DNA of 64,000 nt from Pseudomonas frederiksbergensis. GTDB taxonomy: Bacteria > Pseudomonadota > Gammaproteobacteria > Pseudomonadales > Pseudomonadaceae. Shown here piece by piece: positions 53,315-63,335 of this stretch (positions within the stretch are counted from its first letter, which is position 1; each line of letters opens with the position of its first letter). The position numbers were made by a program, and so were the translations under genes. The stretch spans positions 310,001-374,000 of the forward strand of contig NZ_MOBM01000039.1 in the NCBI RefSeq assembly GCF_003732275.1. Direction: 5' to 3'. The notes under the pieces were generated by a model, which saw only the letters and a list, made by a program, of their open reading frames with translations, was not told where the DNA came from and made no database searches.

Positions 53315-54441
53315 CAGAGACACGCCTCGACCAAGTGTCGGCCGATATCGTCCAGGCTGTACACCGCGTCCGCGAGCTCGGCTTTGACAATCGCCATCGG
53401 CATGCCGTAGATCACGCAGCTGGCTTCATCCTGAGCCCAGATCGCACTGCCACCTTGCTTGAGCAGACGCGCGCCTTCGCGACCGTCGGCGCCCATGCCG
53501 GTCAGTACCACCGCCAGAACTTTGTCACCGTAGGATTTGGCTGCGGAACCGAAGGTGATGTCCACGCACGGCTTGTAGTTCAGACGCTCGTCGCCCGGCA
53601 GGATTTTCACCGCGCCACGGCCGTCGATCATCATTTGCTTGCCACCCGGCGCCAGCAGCGCCAGGCCCGGACGCAGGATGTCGCCATCCTCGGCTTCCTT
53701 GACGCTGATGCGGCACAACTTGTCCAGACGCTCGGCGAACGCCTTGGTGAAGGCTGCTGGCATGTGCTGGATCAACACGATCGGTGCCGGGAAATTCGCC
53801 GGCAACTGTGTCAGCACCCGTTGCAGTGCCACCGGGCCACCGGTGGAGGTGCCGATGGCGACCAGTTTGTAGGCTTTGCGTTTGGGCGCTGGAGACGACG
53901 GAGTCGCTGCATGGCTGCGAGCCGGAATCGGTGCCGGTGCCGGACGCGCAGGCGCGCTGCTGCCGTAGCTGCCGACGCTCGAAGGCGCAGGCGTCGGCGC
54001 TGGTGCGGCCACTGGAGCCGGAGCACTGTAGGTGCTGACACGACGGTTACTGCGCGAGATGCTGAGAATCTTTTCGCACAGCAGTTGTTTGACCTTCTCC
54101 GGGTTACGGGAGATGTCTTCGAAATTCTTCGGCAGGAAGTCCACCGCGCCGGCGTCCAGCGCATCGAGGGTGACTCGCGCGCCTTCGTGAGTCAGCGAGG
54201 AGAACATCAACACCGGGGTCGGGCAGCGCTGCATGATGTGCCGCACTGCCGTGATGCCATCCATCATCGGCATCTCGTAGTCCATGGTGATCACGTCTGG
54301 CTTGAGGGCCAGCGCCTGATCGATCGCCTCTTTGCCATTGGTCGCCGTACCGACGACCTGGATATTCGAATCCGCTGAAAGAATTTCCGAGACGCGGCGG
54401 CGGAAAAACCCCGAATCGTCCACCACCAGGACTTTGACTGC
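53314..54441 (-). CDS. cheB: Chemotaxis methylesterase/glutamine deamidase CheB
   Basis: This 375-residue protein has an N-terminal receiver domain (phosphorylated Asp55 in VITMDYEMPMMDG), a long Ala/Pro-rich linker (about 140-185), and the C-terminal methylesterase with catalytic Ser in AIGTSTGGPVAL, His in IVLIQHMPAAFT and Asp in TGMGADGREGARLL. It removes receptor methyl groups in adaptation. I chose ATG 54441 (MAVKVLVVDDSGFF). The matching CheR is not in the window. It lies between cheA and motC. Confidence 0.96.
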   Translation of the reverse strand, partial: AVKVLVVDDSGFFRRRVSEILSADSNIQVVGTATNGKEAIDQALALKPDVITMDYEMPMMDGITAVRHIMQRCPTPVLMFSSLTHEGARVTLDALDAGAVDFLPKNFEDISRNPEKVKQLLCEKILSISRSNRRVSTYSAPAPVAAPAPTPAPSSVGSYGSSAPARPAPAPIPARSHAATPSSPAPKRKAYKLVAIGTSTGGPVALQRVLTQLPANFPAPIVLIQHMPAAFTKAFAERLDKLCRISVKEAEDGDILRPGLALLAPGGKQMMIDGRGAVKILPGDERLNYKPCVDITFGSAAKSYGDKVLAVVLTGMGADGREGARLLKQGGSAIWAQDEASCVIYGMPMAIVKAELADAVYSLDDIGRHLVEACL

Positions 54442-54493
54442 CATAAACACTCCGTTAGACGGGGCGAGGCTCAGTCGCCCCGCTCCCCCAGAA

Positions 54494-56719
54494 TCAAATA
54501 CGCCGTGCGGCGTAACGCTTGAGCATGCTCGGAACATCGAGAATCAGCGCAATGCGGCCGTCACCGGTGATGGTGGCGCCGGACATGCCGGGGGTTCCCT
54601 GGAGCATTTTGCCCAATGGCTTGATGACCACTTCTTCCTGGCCCACCAGTTGGTCGACGACGAAGCCGATCCGCTGAGTGCCCACCGAAAGGATCACCAC
54701 ATGGCCTTCGCGCTGCTCTTCGTGAGCGGCGGAGCTGACCAGCCAGCGCTTGAGGTAGAACAGAGGCAGCGCCTTGTCCCGCACGATCACCACTTCCTGG
54801 CCGTCCACCACGTTGGTGCGCGACAGGTCGAGGTGGAAGATCTCGTTGACGTTCACCAGCGGGAACGCGAACGCCTGGTTGCCGAGCATGACCATCAGCG
54901 TCGGCATGATCGCCAGGGTCAACGGGACCTTGATGACGATCTTCGAGCCCTTGCCCTTGGTCGAGTAGATATTGATGGTGCCGTTGAGCTGGGCGATTTT
55001 GGTTTTCACCACGTCCATGCCCACGCCGCGCCCGGAGACGTCGGAAATCTCGGTCTTGGTCGAGAAACCCGGGGCGAAGATCAGGTTGAAGCAATCCGAC
55101 TCGCTGAGACGGTCCGCCGCATCCTTGTCCATCAAGCCTTTCTTCACGGCGATACCGCGCAGAACATCGGCGTCCATGCCTTTGCCATCATCGGAGATGG
55201 ACAGCAGGATGTGGTCGCCTTCCTGTTCCGCGGACAGGATCACCTTGCCGCTGCGAGGCTTGCCCATCGCTTCGCGCTCAGCCGGCTCTTCGATACCGTG
55301 GTCGACCGAGTTGCGCACCAAGTGGACCAGCGGGTCGGCCAGGGCTTCGACGAGGTTCTTGTCGAGGTCGGTTTCTTCGCCGACCAACTCCAGGTTGATC
55401 TCTTTCTTGAGCTGGCGAGCCAGGTCGCGAACCAGACGCGGGAAGCGCCCGAAAACTTTCTTGATCGGTTGCATCCGGGTCTTCATGACCGCGGTTTGCA
55501 GGTCGGCCGTGACCACGTCGAGGTTCGACACGGCCTTGGACATGGCTTCGTCGCCGCTATTGAGGCCCAGACGGACCAGGCGGTTACGCACCAGTACCAA
55601 CTCGCCGACCATGTTCATGATTTCGTCGAGACGCGCGGTATCGACACGCACGGTGGTCTCGGCTTCGCTGGCCGGTTTTTCCGGTGGTGGCGCAGCCGGG
55701 GCACGAGCAGGCGACGGTGCTGCTGCGGCGGCTGGTTTGGGCGCTTGGGCTTTTGGCTCAGGGGCTTTGGCGACCGGGGTTGCTAGCGCCGAAGCAGCAG
55801 AACCTGTGCCCACTTCTGTGAACTTGCCTTTACCGTGTAATTCGTCGAGCAGCGATTCGAACTCGTGATCGGAGATCAGATCGCCGCCGGCGGCTTTAGC
55901 GGTTGGCGCAGCCGGGGCCGGAGCCGAAGCAATCGCCGATTCCAGCGCATCGACCGCAAAGTTGCCTTTGCCGTGCAGCTGGTCGAGCAGTGCTTCGAAT
56001 TCGTCGTCGGTAATGTCGGCGCTGTCGCCTGCCGCTTTCGGGGCAGCCGGTGCGGTAGGCGCCGCGGCCACGGCATCGGGGGCGAACTGGCCTTTGCCGT
56101 GCAATTGATCGAGCAATGACTCGAACTCGGCATCGGTGATTTCGTCAGTGGCCGCCGCATCGCTGGTCGGCGCCGGTGCCGGAACAGCAGCTGGCGCCTC
56201 GGCCTGAGCCTTGACGGCATTCAGCGAGTCCAGCAGTTGTTCGAATTCGTTATCGGTGATGTCACCTGACTCGCTTTCGGCGGCAGGCTCTTGCACCACT
56301 TCAGCGACAGGTGCCGCTTCATCGGCGGTTTGCGGCTCGGCCAAACGGGCCAACGCTGCCAGCAATTCAGGCGTGGCAGCCGTGATCGGGCTGCGTTCGC
56401 GGACTTCGCTGAACATGCTGTTCACCGCGTCCAGTGCTTCGAGAACCACGTCCATCAGTTCCGAGTCGACGCGTCGTTCACCCTTGCGCAGGATGTCGAA
56501 GACGTTCTCGGCGATGTGACAGCACTCCACCAGCTCATTGAGCTGGAGGAAGCCGGCGCCCCCTTTTACAGTGTGAAAACCGCGAAAAATTGCATTGAGC
56601 AAATCCGCATCATCCGGTCGGCTTTCAAGCTCGACCAGCTGTTCGGACAGTTGCTCTAGAATCTCGCCGGCCTCAACCAGGAAATCCTGAAGGATCTCTT
56701 CATCGGCGCCGAAGCTCAT
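54494..56719 (-). CDS. cheA: Chemotaxis histidine kinase CheA with a four-fold repeat linker
   Basis: This 741-residue kinase has a P1 domain with phosphorylated His49 in GFHTVKGGAGF, then a long linker (about 125-350) in place of a normal P2, followed by dimerisation P3, the kinase P4 (HLVRNSVDHGIE, SDDGKGMD, GRGVGMDVVK) and the CheW-like P5. The linker holds four copies of a motif like DITDxEFExLLDxLHGKGxF at residues 153-169, 193-212, 235-254 and 281-300. It controls CheY and CheB and lies between cheZ and cheB. Confidence 0.97.
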   Translation of the reverse strand: MSFGADEEILQDFLVEAGEILEQLSEQLVELESRPDDADLLNAIFRGFHTVKGGAGFLQLNELVECCHIAENVFDILRKGERRVDSELMDVVLEALDAVNSMFSEVRERSPITAATPELLAALARLAEPQTADEAAPVAEVVQEPAAESESGDITDNEFEQLLDSLNAVKAQAEAPAAVPAPAPTSDAAATDEITDAEFESLLDQLHGKGQFAPDAVAAAPTAPAAPKAAGDSADITDDEFEALLDQLHGKGNFAVDALESAIASAPAPAAPTAKAAGGDLISDHEFESLLDELHGKGKFTEVGTGSAASALATPVAKAPEPKAQAPKPAAAAAPSPARAPAAPPPEKPASEAETTVRVDTARLDEIMNMVGELVLVRNRLVRLGLNSGDEAMSKAVSNLDVVTADLQTAVMKTRMQPIKKVFGRFPRLVRDLARQLKKEINLELVGEETDLDKNLVEALADPLVHLVRNSVDHGIEEPAEREAMGKPRSGKVILSAEQEGDHILLSISDDGKGMDADVLRGIAVKKGLMDKDAADRLSESDCFNLIFAPGFSTKTEISDVSGRGVGMDVVKTKIAQLNGTINIYSTKGKGSKIVIKVPLTLAIMPTLMVMLGNQAFAFPLVNVNEIFHLDLSRTNVVDGQEVVIVRDKALPLFYLKRWLVSSAAHEEQREGHVVILSVGTQRIGFVVDQLVGQEEVVIKPLGKMLQGTPGMSGATITGDGRIALILDVPSMLKRYAARRI

Positions 56720-56772
56720 TAAGGGGGTGCTCCTGAGGTCTAAAAACCTAAAAAACCTAAAATGCTAAAACT

Positions 56773-57561
56773 CTAAAATCCTAGGCTGGATAACAAATCG
56801 TCCACATCGTCCTGACCGGACACAACGTCTTCTCTTTTATCGGCATGAATCTGCGGACCTTCACCCTGAGAGAGATGTTTTTGTGGATCTTTTTCAGCCA
56901 GCATCGCTTCACGGTCATGTTCGATACCCGCAAAGCGGTCGACCTGACTGGCCATGAGCACGAGCTTGAGCAAATTGCTTTCAACTTCGGTGACCAATTG
57001 GGTCACGCGCTTGATCACCTGACCGGTGAGGTCCTGGTAATCCTGGGCCAGCAGAATGTCGTTGAGGTTGCTCGACACGACGCGGTTGTCTTCACTGCTG
57101 CGCGTCAGGAAACCATCAACCCGCCGGGCCAGTTCACGGAACTCTTCAGCCCCGACTTCGCGACGCATGAACCGCCCCCAATCCGTGCTCAGCGCCTGAG
57201 CTTCGTCGCTCAGGCCGTTGATCAGCGGCGTGGCGTTTTCCACCAGATCCATGGTGCGGTTGGCCGCGGCCTCGGTCAGCTTGACCACATAGCCCAGGCG
57301 CTCAGTGGCATCGGTAATCTGAGACACCTCTTCGGCTTGCGGCATGTGCGGGTCAATCTGAAAATTGACGATCGCGCTATGCAGCTCGCGGGTGAGCTTG
57401 CCCACTTCCTGATACAGGCCGCGGTCACGGGTCTGGTTGAGCTCATGGATCAGTTGCACAGCGTCGCCGAACCTGCCTTTTTCAAGGCTTTCGACCAATT
57501 CGACCGCGTGTTTTTTCAGGGTCGATTCAAAATCGCCCTGTGAAGATTCGATATGCTCCAT
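56773..57561 (-). CDS. cheZ: CheY phosphatase CheZ
   Basis: This 262-residue, mostly helical protein has the conserved active-site block LNDILLAQDYQDLTGQVIKRVTQLV, with the catalytic Gln in AQDYQDLTGQ. The C-terminal DDVDDLLSSLGF peptide binds CheY. It terminates the swimming signal. It follows cheY by 22 bp and precedes cheA. Confidence 0.96.
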   Translation of the reverse strand: MEHIESSQGDFESTLKKHAVELVESLEKGRFGDAVQLIHELNQTRDRGLYQEVGKLTRELHSAIVNFQIDPHMPQAEEVSQITDATERLGYVVKLTEAAANRTMDLVENATPLINGLSDEAQALSTDWGRFMRREVGAEEFRELARRVDGFLTRSSEDNRVVSSNLNDILLAQDYQDLTGQVIKRVTQLVTEVESNLLKLVLMASQVDRFAGIEHDREAMLAEKDPQKHLSQGEGPQIHADKREDVVSGQDDVDDLLSSLGF

Positions 57562-57583
57562 AGCTCCCCCGTGGCACAGTTTC

Positions 57584-57955
57584 TCAACCGATGCGTTCGA
57601 AAATCTTCTCGATTTTTTCTTTTAACGCCTGGGCCGTGAAGGGCTTGACCACATAGCCGTTAACACCGGCCTGGGCCGCTTCGATGATCTGCTCGCGCTT
57701 GGCTTCAGCGGTCACCATCAGCACCGGCAGGTGCTTGAGCCTTTCATCGGCGCGCACGTGACGCAGCAGGTCGATACCGGTCATGCCAGGCATGTTCCAG
57801 TCCGTTACCAGAAAGTCGATGCTCCCGCTGTTGAGCACTGGAATGGCAGTGGTGCCATCATCCGCCTCGACCGTGTTGGTGAACCCAAGGTCACGCAACA
57901 GGTTTTTTATGATCCGCCGCATCGTTGAGAAGTCATCAACGATGAGGATTTTCAT
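57584..57955 (-). CDS. cheY: Chemotaxis response regulator CheY
   Basis: This 123-residue single receiver domain starts MKILIVDDFSTMRRIIKNLL, with acidic Asp7/Asp8, phosphorylated Asp52 in VTDWNMPGMTG and the conserved Lys in VVKPFTAQAL. It binds the flagellar switch when phosphorylated. I chose 57955; the upstream extension EVELDKN is not part of the family. It starts 167 bp after fliA, so it may have its own promoter. Confidence 0.97.
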   Translation of the reverse strand: MKILIVDDFSTMRRIIKNLLRDLGFTNTVEADDGTTAIPVLNSGSIDFLVTDWNMPGMTGIDLLRHVRADERLKHLPVLMVTAEAKREQIIEAAQAGVNGYVVKPFTAQALKEKIEKIFERIG

Positions 57956-58122
57956 GTTCTTGTCCAATTCGACCTCCAAGCAGTCTTAAACGCGCCCAGC
58001 ACCTGGACGCGCCATTTCAATCAATCCGGCAAAGCACTCAATGACTGTCTGGAGCACAACAGATCGAGACGGGCGCAGTTCAACACCACACCCGCTCCAT
58101 TCGCAGTGTCCCCACACTGCCT

Positions 58123-58863
58123 TCAGCGCGCTCGCCACTCCCCCAAACGCCCCCGCAAACGGGCCGCGCACTGGCTGTGTAACTGGCTGACCCGCGATTC
58201 GCTGACCCCCAGGACCTCACCGATTTCCTTGAGATTCAACTCTTCGTCGTAGTACAGCGCCAAGACCAGTCGCTCACGCTCCGGCAAATTGGCAATCGCG
58301 TCCGCCAGCGCCGCCTGGAAGCGTTCATCTTCCAGATCGCGTGACGGCTCGAGATGAGCACTCGCGCCATCCTCATGCAGCCCTTCGTGTTCGCCGTCCT
58401 GCAACAGATCGTCGAAACTGAATAACCGGCTGCCGAGGGTGTCGTTCAAAATCCCGTAATAATCGTCGAGACTCAATTGGAGTTCGGCCGCAACCTCATG
58501 ATCTTTAGCGTCACGACCGGTTTTAGCTTCAATCGAGCGAATCGCGTCGCTGACCATACGGGTATTGCGGTGAACCGAACGTGGCGCCCAGTCCCCCTTG
58601 CGCACTTCATCGAGCATCGCGCCGCGGATTCGAATGCCCGCGTACGTCTCGAAACTCGCGCCTTTGCTGGCGTCGTATTTGGTTGATACTTCAAGCAGGC
58701 CGATCATGCCGGCCTGGATCAGGTCTTCGACCTGGACACTGGCCGGCAAACGCGCCAGCAAATGGTAGGCAATGCGTTTGACCAGTGGCGCGTAACGCTC
58801 GATTAGCTCGTACTGCGCGTCACGTGCCGATTTCTTGTAGAGGTTGTAACCGCTGGCTGTCAT
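58123..58863 (-). CDS. fliA: Flagellar sigma factor 28 FliA
   Basis: This 246-residue protein starts MTASGYNLYKKSARDAQYELIERYAPLVKRIAYHLLARLP. Region 2 has VQVEDLIQAGMIGLLEVSTKYDASKGASFETYAGIRIRGAMLDEVRKGDW, and region 4 has LPERERLVLALYYDEELNLKEIGEVLGVSESRVSQLHSQ. It directs late flagellar genes. Its ATG overlaps the fleN stop by 3 bases; the frame extends further upstream only into fleN. Confidence 0.97.
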   Translation of the reverse strand: MTASGYNLYKKSARDAQYELIERYAPLVKRIAYHLLARLPASVQVEDLIQAGMIGLLEVSTKYDASKGASFETYAGIRIRGAMLDEVRKGDWAPRSVHRNTRMVSDAIRSIEAKTGRDAKDHEVAAELQLSLDDYYGILNDTLGSRLFSFDDLLQDGEHEGLHEDGASAHLEPSRDLEDERFQAALADAIANLPERERLVLALYYDEELNLKEIGEVLGVSESRVSQLHSQCAARLRGRLGEWRAR

Positions 58864-59690
58864 AGGACGGGTCCTGCCGTTTGTTGCACGAGGCGCTCGA
58901 CGAAAAATTCCAGATGCCCACGCGGGTTGGCCGGCAGCGGCCAGGTATCGACCTTCTGCGCAATGGCCTTGAAGGCCAGAGCGCACTTGGAACGGGGAAA
59001 GGCTTCGTAGACGGCACGCTGCTTCTGCACGGCCTTGCGCACGCTTTCGTCGTAAGGCACCGCACCGACGTACTGTAAGGCGACGTCAAGAAAACGATCC
59101 GTGACCTTGGTCAACTTGGCAAACAGGTTGCGGCCCTCCTGCGGGCTCTGCGCCATGTTGGCCAGGACGCGGAAACGATTCATGCCGTAGTCGCGGTTCA
59201 GCAGTTTGATCAGCGCGTAAGCGTCGGTGATGGAGGTTGGTTCGTCGCACACCACCAGCAAGACTTCCTGGGCTGCGCGCACGAAACTGACTACCGAGTC
59301 ACCAATGCCCGCAGCGGTGTCGATCACCAATACGTCGAGGTTGTCGCCGATGTCGCTGAAGGCTTGGATCAGGCCGGCATGCTGGGCCGGGCTCAGATGA
59401 ACCATGCTCTGGGTGCCGGACGCGGCCGGGACGATGCGGATACCGCCGGGCCCTTGCAGCAGCACGTCGCGCAGCTCACAGCGGCCTTCGATCACGTCGG
59501 CCAGGGTACGTTTGGGTGTCAGCCCCAGCAGGACGTCGACGTTCGCCAGCCCCAGATCGGCATCCAGCAACATGACGCGCCGGCCGAGCTCAGCTAGAGC
59601 CAGGGACAAGTTCACTGACACGTTAGTCTTCCCGACGCCACCTTTGCCGCCGGTCACCGCGATCACCTGTACGGGATGCATGCTGCCCAT
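58860..59690 (-). CDS. fleN: Flagellar number regulator FleN (FlhG)
   Basis: This 276-residue MinD-like ATPase has the deviant Walker A TGGKGGVGKTNVSVNLSLALAELG, the LLDADLGLANVDVLLGL switch region and VLVIDTAAGIGDSVVSF. It limits the number of polar flagella by restraining FleQ. It lies between flhF and fliA, the standard order. A second start at 59681 is possible. Confidence 0.96.
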   Translation of the reverse strand: MGSMHPVQVIAVTGGKGGVGKTNVSVNLSLALAELGRRVMLLDADLGLANVDVLLGLTPKRTLADVIEGRCELRDVLLQGPGGIRIVPAASGTQSMVHLSPAQHAGLIQAFSDIGDNLDVLVIDTAAGIGDSVVSFVRAAQEVLLVVCDEPTSITDAYALIKLLNRDYGMNRFRVLANMAQSPQEGRNLFAKLTKVTDRFLDVALQYVGAVPYDESVRKAVQKQRAVYEAFPRSKCALAFKAIAQKVDTWPLPANPRGHLEFFVERLVQQTAGPVL

Positions 59691-59807
59691 GTTATTTCTT
59701 TACCTTGTCTTACTTAGACGGAGGCCACATTACTGGCTGCGCGTTCACCAACTGAACAATGCATTGGCAGACCATCGATGTAGGTACAAAAACTGTTCAT
59801 TAATACC

Positions 59808-61133
59808 TCAGCCAACCCGCTTGGTCGGACTGTGGTAGAGGTCAGCGAACATATCAGCCATGGCTTCTTCGCTGGGTTCTTCCTGCATTTGCACGCTAAC
59901 GGCGCGGCTGACCAACTGATGACGACGCGGCAGATGCAAGTCATCCGGGATCCGCGGGCCATCGGTCAGGTAAGCCACCGGCAATTCATGACTGATGGCC
60001 AGGCTCAACACCTCACCCAGGCTTGCCGTTTCATCCAGTTTAGTCAGGATGCAGCCAGCTAGCCCGCAGCGCTTGTAACTGTGATAAGCGGCGGTTAGAA
60101 CCTGTTTCTGGCTAGTGGTTGCCAAGACCAGATAATTTTTTGATTTGATGCCCCGTCCGGCCAGGCTTTCGAGCTGCATGCGCAGTGCCGGATCGCTGGC
60201 CTGCAGGCCGGCGGTATCGATCAGCACCACGCGCTTGCGCAGCAAAGGCTCCAGCGCCTGCACCAGGGATTGGCCCGGATCGACGTGGGTGACCGACACG
60301 TTGAGGATGCGGCCCAGGGTCTTGAGCTGTTCCTGAGCACCGATGCGATAGCTGTCCATGCTCACCAGCGCGATGTTCTGCGCGCCGTACTTGAGCACGT
60401 AACGGGCCGCGAGCTTGGCCAGCGTGGTGGTCTTGCCCATGCCGGCCGGGCCGACCATGGCAATCACACCGCCCTCTTCCAGCGGCTCGACTTCCGGGGT
60501 AGCAATCATCCGCGCCAGGTGCGCGAGCAACATGCGCCACGCCTGACGGGGTTCTTCAATGTCGGTAATCAGCGCCAGCAGATCACGCGACAACGGGCCC
60601 GACAGGCCGATGCGTTGCAGGCGACGCCACAGGTTGGCCTGCGCCGGACGGCTGCCTTGCAGCTGATTCCAGGCCAGCGAGCCAAGTTGCACTTCCATCA
60701 GTTCACGCAGGCTGTTGAGCTCGAAACGCATCGAGTCAAACGCACGCGGGTCGACGCCGGTCGCTGCGGCAGGCGCAGGTGCCGGGCGCCGAGGCTCTGC
60801 CAGCGTTGGCTCGATCAGCGGTTCGGCGGCAGTCAACGGCAGGCCGGCGAACAATTGGCGATTGGTGGCCTTGTCGCTCTCGCCATCGCCCCGCAGGCTC
60901 AATTCGGCCTGGGCGGTGACGATCCGCGACTGGGTCTTGCGCAGCTCGTCCTCGAGTTCCATGTTCGGAACACGCGGGGCCAGCGCCGACAATTTGTAAT
61001 CCAGGGCAGCCGTCAGCTCGACACCGCCAGCGATCCGGCGATTGCCAATGATCGCGGCATCGGCGCCCAGCTCATCACGAACCAGTTTCATGGCCTGACG
61101 CATATCGGCGGCGAAAAAACGCTTAACTTGCAT
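59808..61133 (-). CDS. flhF: Flagellar placement GTPase FlhF
   Basis: This 441-residue SRP-type GTPase starts MQVKRFFAADMRQAMKLVRDELGADAAIIGNRRIAGG (B domain). The middle is disordered and Pro/Ala-rich (about 105-130). The NG domain has VGPAGMGKTTTLAKLAARYVLKYG, LIDTAGLQ and LTKLDETASLGEVLSL. It marks the cell pole for the flagellum. It follows flhA by 11 bp. Confidence 0.97.
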   Translation of the reverse strand: MQVKRFFAADMRQAMKLVRDELGADAAIIGNRRIAGGVELTAALDYKLSALAPRVPNMELEDELRKTQSRIVTAQAELSLRGDGESDKATNRQLFAGLPLTAAEPLIEPTLAEPRRPAPAPAAATGVDPRAFDSMRFELNSLRELMEVQLGSLAWNQLQGSRPAQANLWRRLQRIGLSGPLSRDLLALITDIEEPRQAWRMLLAHLARMIATPEVEPLEEGGVIAMVGPAGMGKTTTLAKLAARYVLKYGAQNIALVSMDSYRIGAQEQLKTLGRILNVSVTHVDPGQSLVQALEPLLRKRVVLIDTAGLQASDPALRMQLESLAGRGIKSKNYLVLATTSQKQVLTAAYHSYKRCGLAGCILTKLDETASLGEVLSLAISHELPVAYLTDGPRIPDDLHLPRRHQLVSRAVSVQMQEEPSEEAMADMFADLYHSPTKRVG

Positions 61134-61144
61134 AAACCACTACC

Positions 61145-63274
61145 TCAGCCGTTGGGCCCTACTGTCGCAACGATGGTCACTTGCTTGTTGTCAGGGATTT
61201 CCTGGTAAGCCAACACATGCAAACCCGGGACTGCCAGTCGGCCGAATCGCGAGAGCATCGCGCGAACCGGACCGGCCACCAGCAGAATCACCGGCTGACC
61301 TTGCATTTCCTGACGCTGCGCCGCTTCGATCAACGAGCGTTGCAGTTTCTCTGCCATGCTTGGCTCCAGCAGAACACCCTCTTCCGAGCCTTGTCCTGCC
61401 TTCTGAAGACTATTGAGCAATATTTGTTCCAACCTTGGCTCCAAGGTGATCACAGGCAGCTCCGACTCAGTGCCTACAATGCTTTGCACGATTGCACGAG
61501 ATACGCCGACGCGCACCGCGGCCACCAAAGCGGCAGTATCTTGACTCTTGGCGGCGTTGTTGGCGATGGCTTCAGCGATGCTGCGAATGTCCCGCACCGG
61601 CACCTGTTCGGCCAGCAATGCCTGCAAGACTTTGAGCAGTTGCGACAGTGAAACCACCCCCGGCACCAACTCTTCTGCCAGTTTCGGTGAGCTTTTGGCC
61701 AGCAATTGCATGAGTTGCTGGACTTCTTCGTGGCCAATCAGCTCGCTGGAGTGCTTGTACAAAATCTGGTTCAAGTGGGTTGCCACTACCGTACTGGCAT
61801 CGACCACGGTGTAGCCGAGGGATTGCGCCTGGGCCCGCTGGCTGATTTCGATCCAGACCGCCTCCAGACCAAAAGCCGGATCTTTGGCGGTGATGCCGTT
61901 GAGCGTGCCGTAGACCTGCCCCGGGTTGATCGCCAACTCGCGGTCCGGGTAAATCTCGGCCTCGGCCAGGATCACGCCCATCAGGGTCAGACGGTAGGCG
62001 CTTGGCGCCAGGTCGAGGTTGTCACGGATATGCACAGTCGGCATCAGGAAGCCCAGGTCCTGGGAGAGTTTTTTACGCACACCCTTGATCCGCGCCAGCA
62101 ACTGACCACCCTGATTGCGATCCACCAGCGGAATCAGGCGATAGCCGACTTCCAGACCGATCATGTCGATCGGCGTCACGTCATCCCAGCCAAGCTCCTT
62201 GGTTTCCTGCGCGCGGGCCGGCGATGGCAGCAGTTCCTGCTGACGCTTGACCTCTTGCAGGGCCTGAACCTTGACGGCGTTTTGCTTCTTCCAGAACAGG
62301 TAAGCGCCACCGGCCGCCAAGGCTGCCATGCTCAGAAAGGAGAAGTGCGGCATGCCTGGCACCAGGCCCATCACCGCCATCAAGCCAGCGGCCACTGCCA
62401 AGGCTTTCGGCGAGGCGAACATCTGGCGATTGATCTGCTTGCCCATATCTTCCGAACCGGAAGCACGGGTCACCATGATCGCAGCGGCAGTCGACAACAG
62501 CAGTGATGGCAATTGCGCCACCAAACCGTCACCGATGGTCAACAAGGCGTACACCCGACCGGCATCGCCAAAGCTCATGCCGTGCTGAAAAATACCGACC
62601 GCCATGCCGCCGATCAGGTTGATAAACAGAATCAGCAGGCCGGCGATGGCGTCACCGCGCACGAACTTGCTGGCACCGTCCATGGAACCGTAGAACTCGG
62701 CTTCCTGGGCCACTTCCATCCGGCGCAGTTTCGCCTGGTTCTGATCGATCAGGCCGGCGTTCAAATCGGCGTCGATCGCCATTTGTTTGCCGGGCATCGC
62801 ATCGAGGGTGAAACGCGCGCTCACCTCGGAAATCCGCCCGGCGCCCTTGGTCACCACGACGAAGTTGATGATCATCAAAATCGCGAAGACCACGATACCG
62901 ACCACATAGTTACCGCCGATCACCACCTCACCGAAGGCCTGGATCACCTTACCGGCGGCGGCATGACCGTCCTGGCCGTGGAGCATCACCACCCGTGTCG
63001 AGGCCACGTTCAGCGCCAGTCGCAGCAACGTCGCCACCAGCAGAATAGTCGGGAACACCGCAAAATCCAGCGGCCGCAAGGCGTACACGCAGACCAGCAA
63101 TACGACGATGGACAAGGCAATGTTGAACGTGAAAAACACGTCCAGCAGGAACGGCGGCACCGGCAACATCATCATGGCCAGCATGACCAGCAGCAACAGC
63201 GGCACACCCAGATTGCCCCGACTGAGGTCGGCAACGTTTGTGCGTGCAGTGTTGATTAACTGAGAGCGATCCAC
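61145..63274 (-). CDS. flhA: Flagellar type III export protein FlhA
   Basis: This 709-residue protein has eight N-terminal spans, the FHIPEP-family block PTILLVATLLRLALNVASTRVVML, the cytoplasmic loop with VVTKGAGRISEVSARFTLDAMPGKQMAIDADLNAGLI, and the C-terminal ring-forming domain. It is the export-gate ring subunit. The start is GTG at 63274 (DRSQLINTARTNV after the initiator). A sigma-54-type promoter is 62 bp upstream. It heads the flhA-flhF-fleN-fliA run. Confidence 0.97.
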   Translation of the reverse strand: MDRSQLINTARTNVADLSRGNLGVPLLLLVMLAMMMLPVPPFLLDVFFTFNIALSIVVLLVCVYALRPLDFAVFPTILLVATLLRLALNVASTRVVMLHGQDGHAAAGKVIQAFGEVVIGGNYVVGIVVFAILMIINFVVVTKGAGRISEVSARFTLDAMPGKQMAIDADLNAGLIDQNQAKLRRMEVAQEAEFYGSMDGASKFVRGDAIAGLLILFINLIGGMAVGIFQHGMSFGDAGRVYALLTIGDGLVAQLPSLLLSTAAAIMVTRASGSEDMGKQINRQMFASPKALAVAAGLMAVMGLVPGMPHFSFLSMAALAAGGAYLFWKKQNAVKVQALQEVKRQQELLPSPARAQETKELGWDDVTPIDMIGLEVGYRLIPLVDRNQGGQLLARIKGVRKKLSQDLGFLMPTVHIRDNLDLAPSAYRLTLMGVILAEAEIYPDRELAINPGQVYGTLNGITAKDPAFGLEAVWIEISQRAQAQSLGYTVVDASTVVATHLNQILYKHSSELIGHEEVQQLMQLLAKSSPKLAEELVPGVVSLSQLLKVLQALLAEQVPVRDIRSIAEAIANNAAKSQDTAALVAAVRVGVSRAIVQSIVGTESELPVITLEPRLEQILLNSLQKAGQGSEEGVLLEPSMAEKLQRSLIEAAQRQEMQGQPVILLVAGPVRAMLSRFGRLAVPGLHVLAYQEIPDNKQVTIVATVGPNG

Positions 63275-63335
63275 CGGTTTTCCCCGTTCCTTTAAAGCAA
63301 ACTTTTGACGCCTGAAGCAGGCGCAGGGCGGCTAC

